64,000 nt of DNA. It comes from Ampelocalamus luodianensis. Taxonomy: Eukaryota; Streptophyta; Magnoliopsida; Poales; Poaceae. Numbering within the stretch: position 1 is the stretch's first letter; every line of letters starts with the position of its first letter. The notes beneath the pieces were generated by a model that saw nothing but the letters and a program-made list of their open reading frames with translations, was not told the DNA's origin and ran no database searches. Positions 32,517 through 43,540 of this stretch are shown here, in pieces. A program made the translations under genes and the position numbers. The stretch covers positions 7,388,001-7,452,000 of the forward strand of contig CM070639.1 of assembly GCA_036346255.1 (NCBI GenBank), written 5' to 3'.

Positions 32517-35500
32517 TGTAACATCCCAAAGTGCTGTTACCAAAATAAAATAAAATAAAGTTATTATTTTATTGGATTTTCTGAAATTTGATAGAGTTTC
32601 ATTGCTTTATTTGAATCTTTGAAATTTTAAAAGGCAAAAGTAAAATTCATTTGAAGTTCTTGAAGTTTTATTTGGTTTGTCCTGAAAAATGAAAACTTAT
32701 TTGATTCTGAGAATTTTCTGAGTATTTTAAAAGCTTTTTCCTAAATATTTTAAAGCCAAAATAATTTATTCTACAAAATTAATAGCCAATTATAAGTTGG
32801 GACTATTTTATTTAAGTCCAAAATAAATAAGAGAATTTCTGTGAATTTTCTCATAATTTTTGGATTTAATTTGCTATTTTCTAAAGCCCTTTTTATTTAA
32901 TCGGAATATCTAAATTTGTAAATCAATTTAAAATCAGGAAAATGCCTTTGGGCCTAAACCTCTCGGCCCAACCCTATTTCCTCTGCGCTTTCGGCCCACT
33001 CGGCCCGCGCGCACTCACCCTCACCCGCCCTCTCCCCCACCGTCCGATTGGATCGGACGGCTAGCACACGCTCCACGCCACCAGCCTTCTCCGCGCCATC
33101 GGATCACCATCCGACGGCCACGCACCCATCTCCTTCCCCGCTTTCTTCCTCCCGCAACTGCTACACTCGCTGCCATTGACTCCCGTGAAGAGCTCGCTCA
33201 ATCCCGTGATTGCCGCCCCCTCTTCACGCGGTTTCGTGCGCATCGACTTCCCCTAATCTCGCCGCCTCCTCACCAAGCTTCTTCGCTGCGGAATCTCTGG
33301 AATCGCGCCTAACCGCCGCCGTCTTCCCCGCGCTCGATTTCCTCATCTCGTGCCCCTCTGGCCCTATTTAAGAGAGCCCTCGATGCGCCTTTCTCCCCTC
33401 ATTCCACCGCCACCACTCACACCGCCCCTACCCTCTCCGGCTCGCCGGGATTTGAATCCTTTCGCCGCCGACCATCATTCCTTCCGCCGCCTCTAGCGCC
33501 GCCTCCCTCGCCGCCGCGTCCTCGCCGACGCCACCAACGGCCTCGCCACATCACCGCGCACCCAGTGCTCACCTCCGTTTCGCCGGAGCTGCTCCGGAAC
33601 ACCGCCGCCGCCGCAAGCCCGACACCGCCGCCGCCATTTCCTTCGCCGCCGGTGATACCCCCACACCCTTATGCCACGGAGGTAACCATCACGTTCGCCG
33701 TTCCACTCCCTCTCTATTGACACCCTCGTCTGACCTCGCCGGGCCGCCGTTCGCCGGCGCCATGCGCGCTCGAGACGCCGCCGGCCGTGTGCCATCGTGG
33801 CATTGCCACCTCACGGCCACATCGCCACTTTGCCTACGTGGCGCACACGTGGCGTCCCGGTCATCGCCACGTGAGCGACCGTATGGCCAGTCTACCGCAC
33901 CAGATCCCCCTTGCCTGGTGGAACTAGTTCACCGTGGGCCATGTCTATGACACGTGGGGCCCACAAGTCAGAAGTTATTTTAAATCCCAAAAATCAGCTG
34001 CTGATGTCAGCCTTGCGCAATAAAGCCTTTTCCTTTAGAAAAATAATTCCCAAAATTCAGAAAAACCCTAGTTTTATCATTTTATGTATTTTCAAACTTC
34101 TAAAGCTCATATCTTTTACATCCGAACTCCGATTTGGGTGATTCAAATTCCTTAAATTATATAAAATTGAGATCTAGACAACTAAACCACAATTATTTAA
34201 TTTGGAGTTAATTTGAATGGTTATTTGAATTTTTTTGGATTTGGCTTATTTCACGATTAGATTTCGACGACTTCGGAGAGCCAGATTTCGACGAAGTTTG
34301 AAGAGCACCTAAGAGGATTGATTTTGACTGTATGATCATCGTGATTGTACACGTGGACTACCTGGAAAAAGTGCTTGTGAGTACTAGGTGACCTGTTAAG
34401 AAAAACAACATCACCTCAGTACCAGTTGATCTGTTAAGGAAAACAACATCACCTCAAGCAAGGCAAGTTATACCCTTGATCATATCGATCCCATTATTTT
34501 AAATTTATTGAATTCTATTTTTGAATTACTATTGCATACATAATTTTTATCCAGTTATTCTAATCCCCTGTTTAAATACTTAGTTATTCCAATTCCTTGT
34601 GTATAGTCAATTTGAATATTGATTATCATTTCCTTGTCACCATTAGATAAAATAATATTGGAAATTATTAAATGCTTAGCCAATGCCTAGATCAAATCTT
34701 GTATTTGGAAAGTTTTTAGCCAAATATTTCAAATTTGAATTAAATTAGATCTATGGTATTGTTTTACCATAAAAGGTTTATAAAATACCTTTACCTGGAA
34801 AATAAAATGAAAATGGGTTTGGACTTGGACATAATGGATGTTTGGTGGGTGCATGTTCATGCACGGGCTCAATCGGGTATGGTTGAGGTCCATGGGTTTT
34901 GTTGGAAAGTTGCCCAAGTTAGTTAAGGACCAGTCTTCGAGTGCGTGATTCTAAGCCATACCGTACCATCATATGTTCTCAGTATGGGGAGTAGGACCTA
35001 GCTGACTAATTTGCAAAGTTCCATCGCGGTCGATCCAACTATTTCGATGGGTTATCTTTCATGGCTATGTTGCCCACCTAGCTCAAGAGGGGGCCCGAAC
35101 CCGGAGGTTTCATTCCAAAGGGGGTGGCGAAACCTTAGAGAGGGTAGGCTGCGGAAGGATGGCGCATTGTAAAGGCCTTGACACATGCTCTGGACTGCTT
35201 ACCTAAGGTAGTGAGAGGTGGTATCGACGGATGCCGAACAAACTAGAGAAGTCGTGTCTTGTGGGTAAAACTGTACAACCTCTGCAGAGTGTAAAACTAT
35301 TCGAATAGCCGTGTCCACGGTCATGGACATGCTAGCAGAACTGCTCAAAGTTAGACTTTGATTTTATTTGAAAAAGACTTCTTCAAAATGGGTTTATCCA
35401 AATGGGAATTGGGCGGGAAGCCATGTAATAGGAGGGTATCCTTCACCATTCATGTGTAAATGTTATCTGACTATAAAAGTGAGAATTTATAAAATGATTT

Positions 35501-36972
35501 GTAGTTATAGAATAACTGCTTTGGAACTTAGTACAAGTATTTAAAGAAAATGCTGCTTTACGCAAATAAACCATCCTTTGTTATATCCATATATGCATGT
35601 CATTCTGTTATTTGACGGGTGTAACTTGCGAGCACGGAAGTTGTGCTCATACTTGCTTTATGCAAACAAAAATTCAGAGGAGAAGGACTTTGCTACCAGT
35701 GTGGATCTCGACGACTAGGCCGCTACCCCAGTCGATTGCCTGTGGCAGATTGCTGGACCCTACTACTTCTTCATCTTCTGCTGTGTTCTTTATTGTTGGC
35801 TTGTAAGCCTCTTTTGTAATAAACTCTGTTGATTATTAATAAAATTGTGATATAAATTTGTTACCATATTTGTTTCTCGTGTGAACTAGCTACTGATCAT
35901 GGGACTAGTTCAGTTATGCACAGAGGATTTGGGAGAGTTACTCCCGGGTCTGACAAATTGGTATCAGAGCCATATCGACTGTAGGTTGTGACCTAGTTAG
36001 AATGGCCGTTAGTTGAAAACTTCAAAATTTATTTTATACAACAAGAAAAATAATTTGTTCTCTCCTCATCTTGGTCATCTATCTATAGCTTCCTCATTGA
36101 AATTCTTTTTTCCCTAATTCTTTCTTCACCATTTTATAAAGTAAATGGATCCTCTTTCCCTTATAAAATTTCTATAGATGGTCAATACGTTTCCTTCCAT
36201 TACGTTCAAAACCACAAGACGTGAAGCTGTCAAGGAAGCATCGCCATCGAAGACTACGAGCAGAAGATACGATGTCAGTCCAACCATATAGTATAGGTTT
36301 GCGAAGACTCATTCTGTGCATTGCGTCGTTCCACCAAATTAAGAGTCCCGGTCGATAGAACATTGTAATGCTTTTGAGTTCTTTCTTTCGTTTGGGAGTA
36401 TTGTTTTGCTCTATCCCCTTAGTCCTTCACATTTGACTCTTCCCTATCCGTTGTCCTCCTTTCCTAAATCCTTGGAGTAACCAACAGATGGTGAACACTC
36501 GTCGCTCCCAAAGTGGAACCAACACCAACGATGATGGAAATGCCCCAATTCCACCACCACCGGTCGCTAATGGATCAGAATGGCAACAAATGATGGCCAA
36601 TTAGAACCGTTTGATCGAACTGCTTTTCCAGTCCATCATCAATAATCAAGCCCGACAAGCTACAACTTCCCAAACTCCAACTCCACCTCCACCACCCCAA
36701 ATGACCAGCATGTCAGAATTCATGAGGATGCGTCCACCAACTTTTTCGAGCAGCACAGAACCCATGGATGCAGATGATTGGCTCCAAGTAATTAGTAAAA
36801 AGTTGGACATCGCTCAGTGCACTAACCGTGAAAGGGTGTTATTTGCTTCACACCAGCTCATGGGTCCAGCTTCCGAATGGTGGGACAACTTCAGCATCTC
36901 ACATGCTGATGCTCAATCCATCACCTGGAATGAATTTGCGCAAGCTTTCCGCCATGTGTGGCTTCCGAATGG
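32517..36972 (+). mobile_element. Truncated gypsy element in inverse orientation (LTR plus partial gag)
   Basis: The LTR 32517-35955 (TGTAACATCCCAAAG to GGGTCTGACA, 3439 bp) belongs to the same family as the two minus-strand LTRs. Three bases further is the primer-binding site TGGTATCAGAGCC (35959-35971). The internal part continues into gag and stops abruptly near 36972, where minus-strand LTR sequence of the old copy resumes. The last 45 bp before the left edge (32467-32513) are homologous to the first 45 bp after the right edge, so the junction is not a simple 5-bp duplication. Confidence 0.8.
36488..36972 (+). pseudogene. Gypsy gag, N-terminal part, with in-frame stop
   Basis: ATG 36488 gives MVNTRRSQSGTN, the usual start of grass gypsy Gag, then a proline-rich stretch. 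TAG at 36602-36604 interrupts it (probably Gln before NRLIELLFQS). The frame continues with the capsid core: FMRMRPPTFSSSTEPMDADD, LFASHQLMGPASEWWDNF, WNEFAQAFRHVWLPNG. Coding homology ends there, at the junction with the old LTR. Zinc knuckle and all of pol are missing. Confidence 0.85.
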
Positions 36973-38812
36973 TGGGCCGTCTAATTTTGATCAGACGGTC
37001 CACAAAGTGTGGAACGTTCTGACCGCCGAACACGCCATCAAGATCGGATCGTCCGTTTATGATCCAATGGCTGAAATGAGTTGAAGAAGGAAACGTGCGG
37101 GCGCGCGTGCGGTTTGGGCCGAGCAGGCCGTGCGCGAGAGGAAAGAAGGTAGGCTGAGCTAGGGTTTTGGCCCAAAACTAATTTTCGGATTTTAAATGGA
37201 TTAGCTATTTAAATAATTTGGTTAAATCAAAAACACATTAGAAAATAGCAACTAAAATCCAAAAATTATGAGAAAATTCACAGAAATTCTCTGAGACATT
37301 TTGAACTTGAATAAAATACATCAAACTTAATATTGGTAATTAATTTTACAAATAAATTATTTTTAATTCCTAGAAAATAGGAAAAGCCTTTTTGAAATCC
37401 AAAAAATTTAGAAATTTAATTAAAGTTTTCCTTTTAAACTTTAAATCCAATAAAATCCCCAAAAACTTAATAAATTTATTTTTGACTTTTAAAATTTAGG
37501 AAATTCGAGAGAAGCAACCAAACTCTTTCATATTTCAAAAAATCTAATAAAACAATAACTTTATTGATTTTATTTTTGGTAAAAGAACTTTAGGTTGTTA
37601 CATAGAACCACCTTTCACTTTTACATCATCTAGGAACAGCTAAGAAATAAGAATAAATGTGAATTTTTAAGAATTTAGAACTGCAATTATGTTTCTTGAA
37701 GGAAACAATTGATCGCTTGGCCTTAAGAATGTGGAAGAAAATGGATTTTAAAAAAAATATATATTATTATTTTAAAAGATAATTACAAAAATAAATAACC
37801 ACCCCAAAAAATTACAAAAATGGCTCCATGTCACCAAAAAAAATATTATTATTTTAGAAGATAATTACAAAAATAAATAGTTGCCCCCAAAAATTACAAA
37901 AATGACTCCCTTTCGCTAATTCAACTGGCGACAGGGACCTTGTTGACCCCCTGTCGCCGGTCCAGCTCCCTGTCGCCAGTTCAACTGGTGACAGGAAGTG
38001 AACACTCTTCCTGTCGCCAGTTGAACTATCGATAGCTCCCTAACGCTAGTTCAACTAGCGACATGATCACATGTATAAAAACCTCGTGAATCACTCCAAA
38101 ACTCATTTTAATTCCAGAAAAAAAATAGAAGAGAGGAGAAGAGGGAGAGAAGAAAGGTAGCGAAGCTCTACTAGTTCGTCATGAGGAGAGAAATTGATGA
38201 GCATCGATCCCATTTACCATCTTGCGTACTTTTTTGCAACTTTGTAGATTATGTCAAATTATGTAGAATTAAGTACATCATTTGAGTTGTAGCGAGTAGA
38301 ATTATGAAGAATTAAGTACATAGAATTCAGCAGAATAGCGACATAGAATTTAGTAGAATAGTGAGTAGAATTTAGTAGATTAGATAATTGTAGTCAAATT
38401 ATGTACTACACATGTTATGAATATTGTAGCATTCGAACGATTTAGGATAAATCTGCACAAATAGAAAGACACCTATTATAAATATATAAAAAATAATCCT
38501 AGCTTTATTTTACTACAATTTATGTGTGGTAATTATATTGTTAATGACGAAAATTAATTTTAAACTACGAAACTAGGAACATAGGAAGAACATTGTTTAT
38601 TGTTTATATTTGCACTTGGAAAATATTTAAAAATATCGTCTAAATTGGAAAACCATATTACAAATCTATTTAAATTGTTGAGTAGCTTAAATTTGGTTTA
38701 CATTTTTGTGTGGTAATTATTCTGTTAATGCCAAAAACTATTTATAAAGTAGTAATTTTGGTTTTTGTACATGTTTCATAGTCTTTACAATGCATGCACT
38801 TAATTTTTATGT

Positions 38813-39649
38813 ATGGTGGACGCAGGCCACTACGAGTTGCTTGATCCGGTGATTGACGCGCATCACCTTAGCCGCATCAGTACCATGCTCCCCCCGGAGG
38901 GTGAGGCGCCGATTGAGCTTGGCGCGGTGCGGCTGCATCCAGACTTCAACACAATTTCGCTCAGATGGAGAAGCACTTGGAGGAGACCCGCGAACTTCAA
39001 AGGGAGTATGCGGCCATGGAGGAACAAAGGGAGCGTTCCAGGAGGCCACCTCCCCACAATGATGCTGCCCCCCGTAGCAGCAACCCCTACCATAACATCC
39101 CAACGGAGCGTTCGCCATAACACCCGCTCGAGGGGGAGACGCCGCCCCTCTGTTGGTGCAAAGGCAGCTACAAGTTCTTAAAGTCCAAGCACCCGCTCAG
39201 CCTGGGTATGCGTTACTGGGGTTGCGTGAACTACTCTAGCGACTACCCCGACCGTCGTTGGGACACGAGCCGCTATCAGTAGCCGGTAAGGACAGGTAGC
39301 AGTATGTTCTCCTACCATTTCTCTTTCAAAGTCTGCACTAACAACCTCTCCCATCTACCCGTAGTCCCCGAATCTGCTATGTGGCTACCGCAAGTGAATC
39401 GACCTAGAGATCCACCCACACGACCAGTGGACTCTCGACTGCGAGGAGTGGGATACCAATAGGGACCGCGAGAGGAGGGAGGAGGAGCGCCACACCAAAG
39501 AGCACAACCAGCGTATCCGACGGGAGACGCAAACCCATCTCGAGGTGTACAGGCGCAGGAAGCGTGAGGCTCGCAAGAGGGAAATGGCAGACGAGGCCAA
39601 GGCGGTCGGCGAGGAGTACAACGCCGAGCTCGCAAGGAAGGGCAAATAG
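38813..39649 (+). pseudogene. MULE accessory gene with GRF-type zinc finger and coiled coil
   Basis: The first part from ATG 38813 reads HYELLDPVIDAHHLSRI and GEAPIELGAVRLHPDF. A one-frame shift near 38960 then gives a coiled coil (QMEKHLEETRELQREYAAME). A Cys-aromatic GRF-like finger follows (CWCKGSYKF ... MRYWGCVNYSSDYPDRR). A probable intron (about 39287-39365) precedes LLCGYRK, a stop where Trp is expected, and IDLEIHPHDQWTLDCEEWD, then a charged coil to TAG 39647. GRF fingers bind single-stranded nucleic acid in other proteins. It has its own TATA-like box (TATAAAAACC, near 38075). At least two frame breaks make it a relic here. Confidence 0.6.
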
Positions 39650-40283
39650 CCCGGTCCACGCAGTAGTCCGACTCTCTTCGTCCATATGTCTCATGTATTT
39701 CTAATTCTCTAAAGACATGTGTGTATTGTCCTTGGTTCGTTAGTCTGCAGCCATGTAACCCCTCTTGTCAGATCAACTGCCGTGTTATTATCATTACGTT
39801 ATTTTTTTAAAAAAAATTGTGTACCGTGTGTGAATTCTCTAGCGTATCGCAATATAACTTACCTTCCTACTTACGAATCATTAATACCTCAATTGTCCTC
39901 ACAAAATTCTTCAGAAGTTCAACTGGTGACATCTCCCTGTCGTCGGTTGAAATGGCAACAGGTAGCAATCGCTAGTTCAAATGGCGACAGGGAAGCGTGA
40001 CCCTATAAAAACCCTTCAAACCCTAAAATTTGGCACAGGGCTCACTTTTATTCAGAAAAAAGAGGAGGGAAGAGAGAAGAGTCGACGGGGGAGAAGCTAG
40101 CAAAGTGCTGCCCATCCGGTTGCCCACCTGTTGATTAATTTTTTTTAACCGAATGGGTTACATAGTTTTAGATGTACGGTTGCGTAGTACAGTATATTTT
40201 ACATAATACTTTTTTGGTGGGTAGTCCAGTTTTAGATATGTGGTTAATCGTAGAAATGTTCTTTATGGTGCAGTGCATCAAAT

Positions 40284-42949
40284 ATGTCCGACATCGCCAA
40301 TTTCAAAATTTACTACGGTCAGGAGACTATTATGGAGTGTCTTAAGGGGATTGATTTGTGTTATTTCTAATAGGCAATCGTGCCCCTACCAAGACTAGAG
40401 TAGCATACATGGGACGCTGTGATGTGATGGTTGTTCCACACATTCCAACTGGCATGTGATGTGTACGATCTAAGATTGAGTTACCTTACCCTCCGGGCAG
40501 CACAACCCACATATTGGGAGTTAATACAACTGAAGGGAACAAATTCATGGTAGTCATATGTACGCATGGCGAGAAAGGGAGGGTGAAAATTGGTCCTTCT
40601 GGCCCAGACATATGCTAAGCCCACTCCTCCATCCGTGGCTGAACAAGAAGGGGGTGCTGACGTCGAAGAAGAAGTCGGGGACTCCAACCACAGCGCGATA
40701 CACACAATGACTGAACCTCTCGGAGTTGCTGATGCTGTTGATGAAGACCCTGTGGAAGTAGCTCCTTCGGTCAGGCAAGCTAGTAGTCTTGTTGACGAGG
40801 GTGAGGACGTGGAAGATGAAGGTTCCGACGACGAGGATGATGTGGACCAGCAGACGGTTCCATTCGAGTGGAACACATACCAGTTCGACAACCTCGTCAT
40901 CAACGAAGGCTCCCGTGTGCCATAAGAGTATGACCAGTTAGGCAAGGAGCTATGTTCAAATGCAAGAAGGCTGTGTAGGATGCGGTCAACTTCTGGGCCT
41001 TATCGGTGCGGTGCACATTCAAAGTCGTCAAGTCTACCCCAAGATCCTACGACATGAAGTGCGATATAGAGGGATGCCCTTGGCAAGTGCATACATTTCG
41101 ACCTAAGTGGGACACCTACTGGAAGTGCTCTATAGTTGTCCCTACACATGTGTCACCGCTGAGTCAGTGCACTCCCACAGGAACTTATCATCAGGCTTCA
41201 TCGCCAACCTCATGTATGGTGAGATCATAGATAATCTAGATTTTTAGCCACGATCCATCATTCGAGCGATTGAGGCAAGGTTCCAGTACACAATCAGCTA
41301 TGCCAAGACGTGGAGGGCAAAACATAAGGTATTAGAATCAAGTTTTGATACGTTCGAGGACTCTTACCACAATCTCTTCGGGCTACTCCGAGTCATACAA
41401 GATAGGAACTCCAGCACTCATATCGACATTCAAAATTCCACACATCATAAGTGGGCCAATAAGAAGGTATGCAGCGAGCATTCTTCGCCTTTGGTCCATG
41501 CATGAGTGTCTTCCGGCATAGCCGTCTAATCTTGTGCATCAATGGCACATTCCTGACTGAAAGATACAAGGGCCAGATACTAACTGCAATAGTGATAGAC
41601 GCGAACAATCAAGTTCTTCCCGTGGAATTCGCTTTCGTTGAAAGCAAGAACACAGACAGCTGGTTGTGGTTCCTAAAGGATTTGAGGATTTCTGTTGTAC
41701 AGAGCCGTCCAAACATATGCCTCATACATGATCGACATGCGGGCCTACTGAGTGCAATAACTCAGCTACAACAAGGAAAGAACGTACCACTTCCGTGAGT
41801 GGATCTGCAGAGCAGGTGGTGCATGAGGCACTTGGGTGCAAACTTCTACAAGTAGTTCCGCAACAAAGACTTGATGAATCTGTTCAAGCAGCTGTGCAAC
41901 CAGAACCAACAACGAAAGTTCGAAACACTTTGGAAGATTCTGGATGAGCGGACCATGATGCACAGAAGAGATGCGGTGAAAAGGGCCACCCCAAGCGCTG
42001 ACCAGGCCCCCAAAGCATTGCAACAGCTATCCACAGATGCTCCCAGATTGACGAGGAGGACGGGGGCGCAGGTGAAATGCTTCTCGGACTGTATTGAGCA
42101 CGAGCCTAAGGAGAAGTGATCACTGCTACATGACAGAGGTGGTGCTCGATATGGTGTCATGATAACCAATCTAGCCGATGTGTACAACTGGGTCATGCGC
42201 GGCGCATGGTGCCTCCCTTTGGTTGGTATTGTGGAGGCAATTCTCCGCGGTATGACGAACTACTTTGTTGACAGAAGCAACAACGCATCATTCGTCATGG
42301 CAAATGACAGAGTACTCTACTCTGCCATGGTCACCAAGTATATAGAGGAGAAGAGCAAGATGGGTAAGATGCATTGGGTATTCAAGATAGGCACAAGGGA
42401 GCTTCGCTCCGAGATAATGTGCAGGGATAAAGTACGCCGCGGGATGAACCACGAGAGGGTCACCCGCGAGTGCACGCTACGCCGCGGTAGTTGCATATGC
42501 ACGTGCAACAAGCCCTTCTTCTGCATAGGCCCTACTCCCATGTCATGGTTGCATGTTAGACGGTGGTGCAGCATCCTAGCCAGTACCTCTCTGACTATTT
42601 CACCAAGGAGGCGGTGATGCAAACCTGGAGTGAAGAGATGTATGGTTACACTATGGTTGGTCATTTCACTGGCCATCCGACCTAGAAGCAACTAATCTGA
42701 GCCGCGGACATTGATAGGCTGAAGGGGAAAGTTGGCCGGCGACAGGTACGGTGCATTAGGAACGACATAGATGAAGCAGAAGCTGGACATCGTACGAAGA
42801 AGTGCTCCATTTGTAGGGAGTCTGTTCATACCTTCAAGAAATTCCCCACGAGAAATCCTCAGGACGAAGGAGACATCGGCACTCCAGACGTCGCCACGGT
42901 GACCTCATCCGGTCGCCCGACTCGAGGCAGTCCACATGGGAGACGTTGA
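40284..42949 (+). pseudogene. MULE transposase (MuDR/FAR1-type), inactive
   Basis: The start MSDIANFKIYYGQETIMECL is followed by an acidic region (DEGEDVEDEGSDDEDDVDQQ). A MuDR DNA-binding region comes next (RCTFKVVKSTPRSYDMKCDI with EGCPWQVH). The DDE-type core reads LILCINGTFLTERYKGQIL and then VEFAFVESKNTDSWLWFL. The first catalytic Asp of the usual DGTFL motif is Asn here (AAT). The second motif HDRHAGL is present. A SWIM-like end and a zinc knuckle with its last Cys replaced (CSICRESVHTFKKF) finish the frame at TGA 42947-42949. Several stops and shifts (about 40370, 40924, 41248, 41854) confirm it is dead. Confidence 0.8.
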
Positions 42950-43540
42950 GGTCGCGGCTACGGGAAAGCACATACAGTTGTAATATGTTATTGCCAATGT
43001 TCTGAATTATCATTTTGATTAGAAAAAAAAAGTGTTATGACATTTTACTAAATGTTATGTAATATCAGTTTGATTTATCATAGTTTTGATAGTAATGGCA
43101 AGTTTACATTTGTTTGCTTACATAATATGCGGCATGTACATTTGTTTCCTCCAAAGTTCTCCACTGTGTATGAATTCCCAGGCGTATCACAATATCACTT
43201 ACGTTCTTACTTACGAATCATTGATATCTCAATTTTCCTCACAAAATTCTTCAAAAATTCACCGTACTAGAACAACATACGATGATCACAAAATGTTATT
43301 GCGAGTTTAACAGATTTTATACCGTTGAAAATCTACGAAAATCACAAACAAACTAACCAGTTTAGGGTTTCAACTCCTTGTCGCCAGTTCAAGTGGCGAC
43401 AGGTAGCCGTCGAGCTGGCCCAGCAACAGAGGGTCAACAGGGTCCCTGTGAGCCATTTTTGTAATTTTTTGGAGCGACTATTTATTTTTATAATTATCTT
43501 TTAAAATAATATTATTTTAAATTTTTTTTGAAGAAAATGG

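Larger units (their letters stand above)
20607..37602 (-). mobile_element. Old gypsy solo LTR, broken by three nested insertions
   Basis: The host target TAGAA is present at 20602-20606 and 37603-37607. The LTR begins at 20607 (TGTCGGACTCGAG) and ends at 37602 (TTGTTACA), read on the minus strand. Its pieces are 20607-22565, 26210-26803, 32233-32516 and about 36973-37602, roughly 3.46 kb in total. This agrees with the two intact relatives here (3639 and 3439 bp). No internal domain adjoins either end, so it is a solo LTR left by LTR-LTR recombination. Homology to 22566-26204 is clear along its length (the GTGTGAACTAGCTACTGATC region and the CCTCTGCAGAG region). Confidence 0.85.
37745..43529 (+). 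mobile_element. MULE (Mutator-like) transposon, two-gene, degenerate
   Basis: Both ends carry an AT-rich inverted repeat with the core TTTTAAAAGATAATTACAAA (left) and its inverse near 43490 (right). The 11 bp GAAGAAAATGG stand at 37734-37744 and 43530-43540, containing the 9-11-bp target duplication typical of MULEs. Just inside are clusters of CTGTCGCCAGTT / AACTGGCGACAG palindromes (37915-38060, 39915-39995, 43378-43440). The left terminal repeat is present twice (about 37745-37800 and 37840-37890). Inside lie a GRF-type gene (38813-39649) and a transposase gene (40284-42949), both broken. Confidence 0.85.

Noticed and set aside
33040..33120. GATCGGACGG hairpins in the gypsy LTR as a possible terminator or ncRNA
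   Set aside because: They recur at the same place in all three LTR copies as ordinary LTR sequence; no independent RNA signal was visible.
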